Positions 51,681 through 62,488 of a DNA stretch of 64,000 bases are shown here, piece after piece. Origin of the DNA: Rhyacophila brunnea (lineage: Eukaryota; Arthropoda; Insecta; Trichoptera; Rhyacophilidae); contig JAGYXB010001104.1 of NCBI GenBank assembly GCA_022495005.1, forward strand, positions 558,001 to 622,000, given 5' to 3'. Position numbers and translations under genes: made by a program. The notes under the pieces were generated by a model that did no database searches, was not told where the DNA came from, and saw nothing but the letters and a program-made list of their open reading frames with translations. Position 1 is the first letter of the stretch. Each line of letters opens with the position of its first letter.

Positions 51681-53747
51681 ACAATATATTGTATTTTATT
51701 TTTATCAATACTATGGCCGATGGAGATTTAATTCCCAAGAATTGAAACAGACGATGATGACAGTGTTCAATTAAAAACTGTGTAAATTGCCTTTAGTCAG
51801 TGCTGTACCTAAATTTGTCCCAACTGTTGCGTTGCATTGGTGCTAAATGAGAATTTATTGCAGCCATTTAGTGGATTTGGCGGATATTAACATCTGCCTT
51901 ACAAGGACGGATTTATATTCGTGCGGTATTTTGCAAGGTTTTTAATTATTTTCTGTGTTCTAAGTGTTTTATTTTCATATTCATATTTAGGCAGGATGAG
52001 ATTAAAAAAAACTAATCTCGAATTCGAGAATGCTCGATCTCGAGAGACGAAAAAGTCGAGAAATCACAAGCGATTTCTGAAAGGCAGAGAAATGGAGATT
52101 AGATTTATACTTTTACGTAAATATAATATTTTCCTTGAAATATCTCACCATTTATTGGAATATTGCATTGAACACCGATAGACAAAGCTGTGTGGTGGTG
52201 AACGATGATGTAGTGACATCTCGATTTCCTGGCGTGATTTTTAAGTCACCCAAGCTATTATCATAGTTATGAATTGTTTTAATAAATTGGTAATAATTTA
52301 TAGCCTGATATGATAAACTATGTACATACTAATATTATGCATCATATTGCGTAGATGGTTATTCCGGGCCAATTGAAGATTTGATTGTGTGTGAACATTG
52401 TTCTAATGAAGAACGAAGGGTGAACATTACTTTTCTGGGGGAGTCGAACCCAACATTTCGAGTAAGCTAAATGCCAATTATTCCTCACTTCGAAAGTGTT
52501 TTTGCAAGGCATAATTTTTCATTTCCGACGACGCTTAAATTTTTCGCTAATTACTCCTTCATATTCATAAAATTTGAATTAAATTTAGAATTTTCATGTT
52601 AAGTTGGTATATACTTAAATTGGATGTAATTTTCCTTGTGATGTCACAAAGTATCGACACTTTTTCGCCAATATCGGTATATTTTGTTTTAGTCCATATT
52701 GTAATGTTTTAGTATCTACCTAGAGTATCTAAAAAATTGTCACTCGAATAAATTCTTTTGGTACCTATATAACCTTCTTTCGACATAGCATAATTTGTTA
52801 GATACAATATGTATTTATAATATCTGATATTGTATTGTATGTATATTGGGTTCTTCTTATTTTCCATCGGCACCTGCCTTAGAATCGTGACCCGGATAAT
52901 TTGGCTGTCGGGCAATCTTCGCCACCATTTGACTTCCCCTCTTGGCATATAGGCCCACTTGGCACTCTTGATTCAGTCCGTCTATCTGGAGGGATATCTT
53001 TCTGACATTCAACCTGACCACAAACCACGATGTTTCCTGGTTGTCATTCTCCCTGTGGGACTATGGCATATACCGTTTGGCCGTCCACAAGACTCCACAT
53101 TTCAAATGCGTATATTTCCTATTTTTCTCTTACCTCTGTCGCCAAGGGTTTGGATGCATTTCTATAAATTAGCAACGAGCTGGATATTATATCGTTTGAT
53201 ACATGCATGCACATAAAATGGTATGGGGAGTTCATTTAGATAAATTATCCATAATAATTTATTATTGATTTTTAAGGCGACGGGGTTCACAGAATTTAAC
53301 AGGTTCCAGGTGATTTCTGTATTTACCCCGGATACATACGCCATACCCAGACACTTCTCATTTTGGGTTTAGCTATGAACACCTTGTCTGCAGCTAATGC
53401 TACTGGTTCTCACCTACCTGTTATTGAGACCTATCGCATCGACAAGTGCTATTCGAATGTTCGTGGCCGAACAGTTATAATTATTAGGACAGTTAGTGTC
53501 CGCGTGTGTCGTCCGCAATGACTTGCCTTTTAGACAGAATATTAAAGGAAATATTTGATGCCCCAGATTATTGCTCCAATTCATGAGTGCCGCGGGTCTT
53601 CCATTAACAACGGCCTTGCGTAGGAGTAGGGCCAACCCTTTGAGAAGGCTAATCGACAACCAAATCATCCCGGCCACGATCCTCAGTCACTAGACTTCAT
53701 CATGATGAAGAAGACGAAATAACATTCCATTCACGTAAATTAAATTA

Positions 53748-54108
53748 CAGTATAACCCCTATTTTACGTTTTTTAAGGGACTGAAGAAAATAAAACCTAA
53801 TTGGAGGGAAAATGTAAAAGGGGGGTATTGAAAAAAAGAACATTTAAATTTTATGTTTCTAAAAAATAACGTTTTATTAAAAAACAACATTCAATTAAAA
53901 TTTTTATTGAAAAATCGTTAGAATGTCACGACCCAATCATTGTCAAGTGCGCGTAACTCGCATATTTTGAATATTTCCGACGTAAATCGCGGGAAAGAAA
54001 ACCGTAAATGCGGGTATTAAATGTACTGAAATACATCGGGACTGAAAAAAATACACGCAATTGCCGGGAAAACGTGAATTCCGGGCACGTAAAAACGAGG
54101 TTATACTG
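53748..54108. mobile_element. 361-bp mariner/pogo-type MITE
   Basis: The left end CAGTATAACCCCTATTTTAC and the reverse-complemented right end CAGTATAACCTCGTTTTTAC are flanked by TA on both sides (53746-53747, 54109-54110). Internal sequence has GGGAAAA and CGGGAAA words but no transposase. The CAGT start and TA duplication fit the pogo branch of Tc1/mariner. Confidence 0.88.
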
Positions 54109-54251
54109 TATTTGATTTTTTTTCGTTTCTAAGGGGGGGGGGGTTCGAACTCGAATCCTCCCTTTTGAGTGCTTGTTTGGCTCAATGAGTGAATACAAAA
54201 TATCGGATATAGGATATTATATATAACGTTTTAACTAATACAAAAATAGGA

Positions 54252-55199
54252 ATGGAGCTATTGCACTCCGACTCTCCCGACTTATTATTCAAGTCCAAAT
54301 TTAGCAATCAAAATGTAGTCCAAATTTTTACGGATGGAAGCAAAATTCCCGATTCACCTTCAGTAGGTGTAGCAGTGTTCTTCCCCCAATCCAACACGTC
54401 GGTTGCCAAAAGTGTCCACAGATTCACTTCCATCTATACAGCAGAGTGCTTAGCCTTATACGAAGCCACTAAAATTGCACTTAATTACAAAAATAAAAAT
54501 ATCAACATTTTCACTGACTCCTTAAGTCTGATTCACTCGCTCGAAAATCCAAATTTCAGCATCAAAACTAATGACTACATTCTTAATATTAGAACCAACA
54601 TTTCCAAATTTAGCAATAGTAACGAACACGGTACAAATATACAGATATACTGGATTCCAGCACATAAAGGAATTAATGGCAATGAAATTGCGGATCAATT
54701 GGCAAAAAAATCTGTAAAATACCCATCAGAAAATATAAGAATTCCATACACAGATTTTAAAGCCCAGTTTAAACAAACAATGAGCGAAAATAACGGTAAA
54801 TATTTAGAAAATCTTGGGAAAGAAAAGGGAACACACTACTATCAAAACTTTTATAGTAGATCTCCTAAAACTTGGTTTAGTAAACATTGTAAAATAAAGC
54901 GAAATGTAATAGTGACAATAGCTAGAAGCAGGTCAGGGCATTACAGTCTCAACGAATCATTGTACAAAATTAAAGTGGTAGATAGCCCTCAGTGTCAGTG
55001 TGGACATCCCACTCAAGATCTTAACCACATTGTCTGGCAATGTGATGCCTATGACCAGGAGAGAGAAGTGTTATTGAATAAGTTGGGGAAATGCAGGTTA
55101 TACCCTCCTTTTACGATTAATTCGTTCCTGGCAAAACCAAATATTTCAGTTATGAAAATTGTACATGAATTTCTCCAAAAATGTAACGTAAATGTCTAG
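54252..55199 (+). CDS. LINE polyprotein C-terminus with intact RNase H domain
   Basis: 315 codons from the first Met. It is the 5'-truncated end of a non-LTR retrotransposon ORF2, and the polymerase domain is absent. RNase H I residues are all present: Asp in IFTDGSK (about residue 28), Glu in YTAECLALYEA (about 71), Asp in NIFTDSLSLIHS (about 94), and His/Asp in IPAHKGINGNEIADQLAKK (about 137-149). A C-terminal zinc-finger-like CQCGHPTQDLNHIVWQC follows (CxC-x8-H-x4-C). RNase H degrades the RNA strand of the RNA-DNA hybrid. The domain combination fits RNase H-bearing LINE clades such as I or LOA. No stop or frameshift interrupts it, so the insertion is fairly young. The start is only the first available Met, since truncation removed the true start. 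Confidence 0.85.
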   Translation: MELLHSDSPDLLFKSKFSNQNVVQIFTDGSKIPDSPSVGVAVFFPQSNTSVAKSVHRFTSIYTAECLALYEATKIALNYKNKNINIFTDSLSLIHSLENPNFSIKTNDYILNIRTNISKFSNSNEHGTNIQIYWIPAHKGINGNEIADQLAKKSVKYPSENIRIPYTDFKAQFKQTMSENNGKYLENLGKEKGTHYYQNFYSRSPKTWFSKHCKIKRNVIVTIARSRSGHYSLNESLYKIKVVDSPQCQCGHPTQDLNHIVWQCDAYDQEREVLLNKLGKCRLYPPFTINSFLAKPNISVMKIVHEFLQKCNVNV

Positions 55200-55367
55200 T
55201 GTATAGTGTAACAAAAATGTAATTCTGTATCATTAACAATGTAACTATTTATGCCTGTCGTTAAAAAAAAAATGTATGTATACTTTTGTAAACCATTGTA
55301 AAGCAGAATAGCCTTCCATTCAGAGAAGAGCTCAATTGCTTCCAGATAAAGAAAAAAAAAAAAAAAA
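54252..55367 (+). mobile_element. 5'-truncated LINE with poly(A) tail
   Basis: The coding end (to 55199) is followed by a 150-bp 3' UTR and an A-run at 55352-55367. That is the expected signature of target-primed reverse transcription. The 5' break is placed near 54252 because the frame closes upstream, but the true junction and the target duplication were not identified. Confidence 0.75.
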
Positions 55368-55390
55368 CAATGGTATCATAGAGGATAACT

Positions 55391-56227
55391 GAGCGTAGTT
55401 ATGCACAAAGCAGCCGAGCCACACAAACTTCAAACAGAGATAGAAGCACTTTTATGTAAATTGTGTTTTTTTAAATCAGCAAAGCCTCTGTATACTGTTT
55501 ATACTTTTTGAATCATAGATATTATATAAATAATTGATTTTGTATAACTTTTGAAGAGATAAAAGCATATAATCTATGAAATTTTGGTGTTTTAACAGTC
55601 CAGGGTGTTTTGTGTTTTTTTTAGAATTTTCATTCTGCAGAATGCAGCCATTTCTTATTTTTGTAAGAAAAGTCTTTATTTTTAATTATTTTCTTTAAAA
55701 ATAGCCTTCTAAGTTACTAAATTATTATGGGAATTGCAAAATTCTGAAAATAATTCGAAAAACTTGTAAATTATACATCAATATTTAGCTTCCTGACACT
55801 ATTTTTTATATTATGAAAAATCTGTATATTATATTATATAAATTAAAATGAAAAACATATATTGTAATTGAAAAAATAATGTTTATTAATTGAATGTAGA
55901 AAAACACACCTTACAGTCACGATTTTAAAAATTAGGTAAGTACATAATGTTATCATTTGGCTGCTTTTTGCAGAACGAATATGGCATATTTTTAGAACGA
56001 ATTTATATGACATTTTTGTATGACAGCAGCTTGGTTGCTTTATGCAAATCTAAAATGTCATATTCTGCGATTTGCAAAATCTTTAAAAGGCATTTATATG
56101 AGATTTTTGTATGACAGCAGCTTGGCTGATTTGTGCAGAACGTAAAACAAACGTGTGAGATTATGGAAAACACAATAACTCATTTTTTTAAAATTGTGGC
56201 TTGGCTGCTTTGTGCATAACTACGCTC
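55391..56227. mobile_element. 837-bp MITE with repeated GCAGC-rich subterminal units
   Basis: The left end GAGCGTAGTTATGCACAAAG plus CAGCC is matched by the reverse-complemented right end (GAGCGTAGTTATGCACAAAG). AACT flanks both sides (55387-55390, 56228-56231), a possible 4-bp target duplication. Inside, a unit around GTATGACAGCAGCTTGGTTG is repeated at 56020 and 56113, with a related GGCTGCTTTTTGCAG at 55960. No coding frame was seen. Confidence 0.82.
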
Positions 56228-56730
56228 AACTGTTATACCTATATGTACATACACAGTTACTTATAAGTCAATTTTAATAAGATTACTGTGAATGTGCACT
56301 TTCTTTTTTAATATATAACAGTAAAATGTATTGTAATTGCCAAATTATATCTGGTAATAATACACACATACATACACACTTACCATTTATGTTTTAATTA
56401 ACACTCCCATACAAACAACTACATCTGCGCATACCTGTTCGTGAGGGCACTTGGTGTTGCCCACTTACTCCGTATTTGGTTATGCTACAATAGTCAACAT
56501 AATTGGTTTAATTAGTAGTTAGTGCTTACTGGCAACACGGCTGCATTTCACGTATTATAGTGCAATATAATAATATGTACATGCATCAAACACAGCCTCT
56601 ATCCATTTATTATTTGAGATCCATTTATCGAACTATAGAAACATATTTATTTTATACACAGCTTAGCATTGTTTTAACCTTATCGCTAATATTAATATAG
56701 TATACATAGGTAATAAAATAACAATACATT

Positions 56731-57008
56731 ATAACTTGAAAACACCTCAGATTAATTATACCTACTAGAAAAAATCATATTTGAAAAAAAATACGATGCT
56801 CGACGGGATTTGATAAGCATTTCATGTATGACCTACTAGTTTAAATTGTGGTAATTAAATAGGAGGCTCATTGCATAATTAGTTAACACACAGTTGGCGC
56901 GATACCAGTGGTTATACGGGTTCAAATCCCGTCGAGCATCGTATTTTTTTTTCAAATATGATTTTTCTAGTGGTTATAGGTATTATGTCAGAGGTGTTTT
57001 CGAGTTAT
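56731..57008. repeat. Inverted SINE-like pair with a tRNA-type B box
   Basis: Arms 56731-56812 and 56923-57008 are reverse complements with some mismatches. Shared words are ATACGATGCTCGACGGGATT, AAATCATATTTGAAAAA and AAACACCTC. The right copy extends inward through GGTTCAAATCCCGTCGAGC, which has a perfect B-box consensus, preceded by GTTGGCGCGATACCAGTGG. So one tRNA-derived copy appears to face a partial second copy. Confidence 0.7.
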
Positions 57009-57593
57009 GTATGTTCAATATAATATGGAATGTTACATTCTCAAAATCTTGTGAATTATCCGTTGAATAAAAGAAATGGTTTATTAAAAATACATTATAA
57101 AATAAATACACAACAATTTTTATAAATTAATACCATTGTGGGGACGTTAGAAAAAAAAGACAAATGCCTTTAATGAGTACGTAAAAATATATTATGTAGG
57201 TATATAATTATACGAGGAGAATAAGTTAAAAAAAACAGCAAACATATCGCTTCTCTGAATATATCAACAGTAGTGCATCGATGAGTCGTACAGTCTTCCC
57301 AATTGGCGTATCACAAGCCTGACTAGTCTATGAGGACGTTCTACAGAATTGGCCTTGAGAATTGAAAATATGATTTTTTAACATGTGGTCCATAATATCT
57401 GGTCTACTAGTTAATATAAAAAGGTCGTGTCAAAGTTGTTTGTGTTAATAAATTTGCTCTGTGACTGATCCGACTCATATTTCACATTTATTTCATCAGG
57501 GCTGTCGAAGACATAAATCATAATATATATTTATAATTTTAAATTTTTATTTATAATATATATTATTTAAGTTTTGTGCATCTAATGCCGGGT

Positions 57594-57725
57594 CCACACT
57601 GGCAACAAGTTAATTTGCTGGCAACCTCGTTAGATTTTACGATAATTATTGTAAAATTTCTTAAGCAATTATGGTAAGTATCGTAAAATTTAATGAGGTT
57701 GCCAGCAACTTGTTGCCAGTGTGGA
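57594..57725. mobile_element. Short palindromic MITE (GTTGCCAGTGTGG ends)
   Basis: CCACACTGGCAACAAGTT at the left pairs with AACTTGTTGCCAGTGTGG at the right. Pairing continues inward over GCTGGCAACCTCGTTAGATT with few changes, leaving about 40 bp unpaired. Flanking GCCGGGT and AAATGGC may belong to the ends too. Non-coding. Confidence 0.75.
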
Positions 57726-59667
57726 AATGGCTCAATATCCACTGTGGTTCACGTAGTGGCATGGATCTGGGGTTAGCTAATTCAGGAAGTCAACACCCAT
57801 GATAGAATTTTTTCCAGTTTTGGTTGCATTATATTCCAAAACTCTTCTGTAAAAATCGTTTCCGAGTTTATAAATGGAAATTTCTCGGTGTACATAGTAA
57901 ACAAACCTACGAATAAAAAAAGACAAAAAGGAACATACTGATTCATCACAGTAAAATCTGGTAATCAAATTCGCCATTTTGAAAAGCGACGATTTTGCGT
58001 GAACAAATATCACGTGGTCTGTACGTGTGCGGCAAACTTCGAATGTGTTTGTAATTTTGTGCAAAGTGCGAATGTAATGTTTTCAAATAATTGATATGGA
58101 TTAATTATACCATCGTATTATTTTCTCGAAATCATAAACATACTATAATAGTATTTGAGTATCAACCTATGTTCAATTTGAATTGGTTTATAATAATAAT
58201 ATACCCGTATATATATCAATAGTATGTTTGCTACAAAATCCACCCAAGTTATCAGTACGTACTTGCACAGGTTTGATTAAAAACCATGATGAAATTAACA
58301 TTTAAAAATATGAATGCTTAATATTATTTTGACAGCCCTGTTTTCTGATCGGCTTCATCTCGCAGGTGTTCATAAAATAATAATAATTCTCCGCGCGGCA
58401 GAAATTATCAGTAATAATAATTAATATTTCTTGAAATAAAATCTCCGATGATTAGTGATTTTTGCGAAAAGATCGATTTAAATTGACGTAGTTACGACGC
58501 CGAGGTCCTTTTTATACTGAATTATATTTGAACGGCGGGCTCTTCAGCGGGCCCTTAAAAGATGGCAGTGATTAATGATGACATCAATAATATTAGTGTG
58601 TCTATTTGAGTGGGTTATATTAAGGCCTATGGGTTCATTCGTAAGAATCAAATTTGACGTAAGAGCCACAACAAAATAGCAATACGCGGAGCGCGCATAA
58701 AAAAACAAACAGCGTCTCTGGGAGTAGATACGAAATCAGAGGTTTTAAAAGTGTTGAATTAATAATATTTTTTTTCCTAACAAATTTTATAAACATTTTT
58801 GTGGTAGGTAGAATAAATTATAAGAATAAAAATAGTAGACCTCCAAATAAGAACCTCATATTATTGATATGCTGAATTTGTGAAGTGACACCTTTTCTTG
58901 AACCTATCATATTGTGGGTTCAAATTCAAATATTTTTCAAAAAAAAATCTAATACTTATGTATGTTTCTGAGGTGTTTCAAATTGGTATATTATTTATAT
59001 ATATCGGTGTGTATGAATACAAAAGTTATTCATTTTTTCATGAGCTCACATTACAAATTATAAGTTTAAAACATTCACAAGATGCATAAAAGATTTCTGT
59101 TATTATTGCGTTTTTATTGAATTATAAAAACATGACTCATAAAAGAAAGCAATTCAATGAATATTTACAACTTTTTACAATTTTTTTTAAATTTATTACG
59201 CAACAATCAAGATTTAAGAAACCATTATTATAATAACGTGTATTTGACGGCAGTACGTTTTGGTCGCCGCGGAGGATTTCGGAACATTAGTGTGTATAGA
59301 AAATTAATAATTGGTTCTTTAATTAGTGTACAGGCTTAACGGTATGTAATGTATTAGAATAACTATTATAAATTATTATTTTTTATTTTTTTTTCTTTTC
59401 TATTGATAGCATCTAATATAATTATGATATTGAGGGTTTCTTATATCCATCGACCGTGTTAGTCTAGGATCAATGAGTTCAGGCAATATACAATTCATAT
59501 AAATCTTGTCAGTTGTGATGTAAAGAGTAATATTGTTTTTATTATTCAATGAACTAGGTTCTTACCTCAATATATTTTTACTTGTGTTAAATAATTACTA
59601 ATAAATGCCTAAGGTGATTCCATTCAATTCAACTCGGCATTAAATATATTAAATTCTAATGGATTTA
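57726..59667. other. AT-rich region, no gene recognised
   Basis: A minus-strand frame at 57777-58064 is open for 95 codons, but its composition and lack of any motif give no reason to call it a gene. A SINE-like scrap is listed separately. Confidence 0.4.
58900..59000 (+). repeat. SINE-like fragment related to the 56.9 kb repeat
   Basis: GTGGGTTCAAATTCAAAT (a worn B box), then a T/A run, then TTCTGAGGTGTTTCAAATTG. The same order is seen after the B box at 56919 (TCAAATATGATTTTTC, CAGAGGTGTTTTCGAG) and, without the head, near 10395-10465. Confidence 0.5.
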
Positions 59668-59895
59668 AGTTTTGTACTATTTCATTTGAGTCGTTTTATG
59701 CGATCCTGGTTTCGCCTTTCGACATCGTCAGGCACTATGCGCACTCATCAAATACACACTGACAACGAAAGCAGCTAATTCTCACTTAACAATAAATTAA
59801 TACAATAAAGTAAGGTAAAAACTTTATCACCTACCTATTAAGTCAAAGTGCACAATGAAAAATTTAACAAACAATTAATTATGAATAGTTGAATT
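59668..59895 (-). repeat. Dispersed repeat copy 2 (hammerhead-like core)
   Basis: Second full copy of the repeat at 5206-5405, same orientation. It extends about 20 bp further at the left (AGTTTTGTACTATTTCATTT), a part shared with the 14.5 kb copy. Confidence 0.7.
59697..59733 (-). other. Hammerhead-ribozyme-like core, copy 2
   Basis: On the minus strand: CTGACGA, a GUC-GAAA-GGC stem, GAAA, CCAGGATC, then GCAT. GUGC before the core can pair with GCAU after it (three Watson-Crick pairs and a wobble). An extra U after CUGANGA is shared with the 5.2 kb copy. Stem III is damaged here, whereas it is self-complementary in the other copy. Confidence 0.25.
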
Positions 59896-61654
59896 GTGGC
59901 AGTATGAAAAAAAAAGATTTTACCACAAACCATCTGAAAAATACATACATCATAAAACATATACGTGATTTTCTGCCCCAAAACACTTATTTTATTATTA
60001 TTTTGACGATTAGGAAAATTATGACACATGTTTCAGTGGCCATTACTATGACAGCATTCGAAAACGTATTTTACTTTAAATTTTCTACAAATTTACTATT
60101 TGTGACATAAACCACTTAAGATCGATAATAAATAGACCTTGAAAAATAATATTATTTTGTTTCTATTGATAATGCCAATAAACATACTCCTGGATACGTC
60201 CCTTTGAAAATAACAAAACATGGCAACCCAGGTACATAAAAACTGTATTAAGCCCAACCAAGTAGGTATTTATCAAAATAATTAAAGTCCACCTATATTT
60301 TATCTAAACTGCTCAAGTCCAAAATATTTTTTTTTATAAATGTTGCACCGAACGAATACCTTTAGGACTTCTTTGTAGCCATCGTGGTTATAAGATTCAA
60401 TTATCTTACAATATCTCACATGCTGCAACCATTTGTATTACAAGATAATAAATAATATAATATAACTACATTTTTCTCAGTTTGACATTCACTGGTATTT
60501 TATGATGTTTGATTTGTCAACTCAAATTATAACACCTGGTCTACGTTATGTGGTCTTGCCAATTTGATTGTTACTGCAATGCGAGTAAAGGTCATTTTTC
60601 TATGAGTTAAAATACTGTTCGCGACGGATAAAATTTTGGAAAAAAAAGACGTCCTCACCCGTTGAAATTCACAAGCCTACTAAGGTTAGAAATGAGAAAT
60701 TAGAAAAACTATATGAATTAATCGATCAAATGGTCTCTTTTTGTTAATTTTGCAAAATAATTATATATCTAAATTGTCTGAAAATAGGATAAATACATGA
60801 AAACGTACGACGTGTTTTGGTAATACAGCGTCACTAATTGTACCGAATTTATAGGGTTTTATTTATTTTTTCATTGTTAATTATTATTTATAGTATTACG
60901 GAAATGTTATATTATAATAAAAAAATATTTTTATTGTGCAGTATATATTATTTTGTGAGAAAAAATCATTCAAAATTGGCTGATGTATACTCAAACTAAA
61001 ATGGCTTTAAAATCTTTATTTTTCTGAAATTAAAAAAAGTACGTGAGTTAATCAATGAAATGTATTGTTTTACCCATTTCTTTCATACAATATATACCTG
61101 CAAAACTATTATTAAGTTCAAAAATTCACTGTGGCGTGACAGTCGTTTTGGCCAATTTCGAAAACAGGACCGACTATTTGTCATTTATTTTAAAAAGTAA
61201 AGCGAATCAGAAAATTTTAATGACACAAAAAGTGTTATTTGAATATTATTTATTAGATTTTAAATAAATAAAGTGTTTATTATGTGTCAATTCGTGTTAA
61301 ACGTCCTTGCCATTTCCACGATTCTGAGAAGACAGGAAAAAACGGGTCCAATGGCCTTAATAGACCCCCTTTGGTGTGTTAATTGCAAGGATTTTGCTAT
61401 GGTTTCGGTAATATTTTATACTCATTCTGTGAAAAATACGAATCTTTTTAATATCTTAATTTAATGATTTTATGACCGGTTTGCACTGTTTCGAGATCCC
61501 TTTTAATTCTTCTATCGAATCGACCTGTGTCAAAGAAAATCGCCGATATTAACGTTTCGATGTAGGTATATCCGGATTACAGAAATTACAAACAATTTAA
61601 ACTTGCGAGATGAGATATATATTGGCTTTATTAAATCAAAATTATTTATATACT
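59896..61654. other. AT-rich region, no gene recognised
   Basis: Short open frames near 61055-61464 show no known domain or splice context. Nothing else supports a gene. Confidence 0.45.
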
Positions 61655-61960
61655 TAGGTCATCATCAGTCGGAGTCGATCCACTGCTGGGTGAAGGCCTC
61701 CTCATAGCTCCATCCACTCTTCCGGTCCTTAGTCCTTTTCTGCCACGTACGTATCCATTGTGCTTTAGGGCGTTTCGTGCCCTTTGGGTACTACTGTATG
61801 ACGCCATTTATCCACTCGCCGAGCGACACGTCCAGTCCATTGCCATTTCATCTGCTTAGTAACCTCTATCATATCGCGTACTCTCGTCTGATTCCTTATC
61901 CATTGATTTATTTTGCCCAACATGGACTTTTCCATGCCACGTTGATACAGGTATTATTAC
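61655..61960 (-). pseudogene. RTE-like LINE reverse-transcriptase tail
   Basis: On the minus strand: INQWIRNQTRVRDMIEV, MKWQWTGRVARRVDKW, then after a shift AQWIRTWQKR and SYEEAFTQQWIDSD with a stop. These are the consecutive blocks of RTE-like LINE C-termini (WIR--T-V-DVI, KWQWAGH-ARR, RW-DD---W, EEAF-QQWID). Frameshifts remove the middle part. It ends in a GATGATGACC tail as in related scraps. Confidence 0.78.
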
Positions 61961-62488
61961 TGAGCTACCGAATAGAAATTTTAACAGCCAAAAATATATA
62001 ACTTTTTATAGGAGAAAATGGATAAAATTATAATGGCAATTATTTAAATGGTTTTGAAACGTTCGACTCCATCTTCGAAACGGTCGACCATGACGTTATA
62101 GTAAATAACTCAAAAATAGAATTAACAAAAAATACTTTGTTTCGAAACAATTATAGTGGAATTACGCCACTTCAATTAATAATACTGTAATTATTTCAGT
62201 TTTGAAAATATGTTAAAGTGCCCACCACCACCCGTCATATATGCACAACCGTGGATATGCACGGCCGCTTTCTATGACGCTTTAAACGTGTCTGAAAGAA
62301 GTGATTTTAAGTGCTCATTCCGTCCCGAGACGGAGCCGCACGGGACTGATGCTGCAACCATGCACCGTAGTGCTGAAAGAAGAAAGTTAAGAAAGAAAAT
62401 GTTTGTTTTTGGACTGGCTCTGCTGTCCGCTGACGTTAAGCGCTTTGTGTACCCGCATACTGAGTGTCACGAATTGAAATGGATGAGT
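61961..62488. other. Probable R1-type LINE 3' UTR and AT-rich flank
   Basis: 62340-62488 is GC-rich like the reverse transcriptase next to it and is probably its 3' UTR. Below about 62200 the sequence returns to AT-rich DNA. No poly(A) marking the exact end was identified. Confidence 0.4.

Larger units (their letters stand above)
46240..53745. other. 7.5 kb AT-rich region with only repeat scraps
   Basis: No host exon recognised. A lone hAT end lies at 46935, and palindromic B-box-like words (GGTTCGAACCC at about 47574, antisense GAGTCGAACCC at about 52441) suggest SINE scraps. Locally GC-richer DNA at 52870-53110 and 53430-53690 gives open frames on both strands but no recognisable domain. 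Confidence 0.45.

Noticed and set aside
57777..58064. 95-codon minus-strand frame
   Set aside because: No motif, homology pattern, splice or promoter context; expected by chance in this much sequence.
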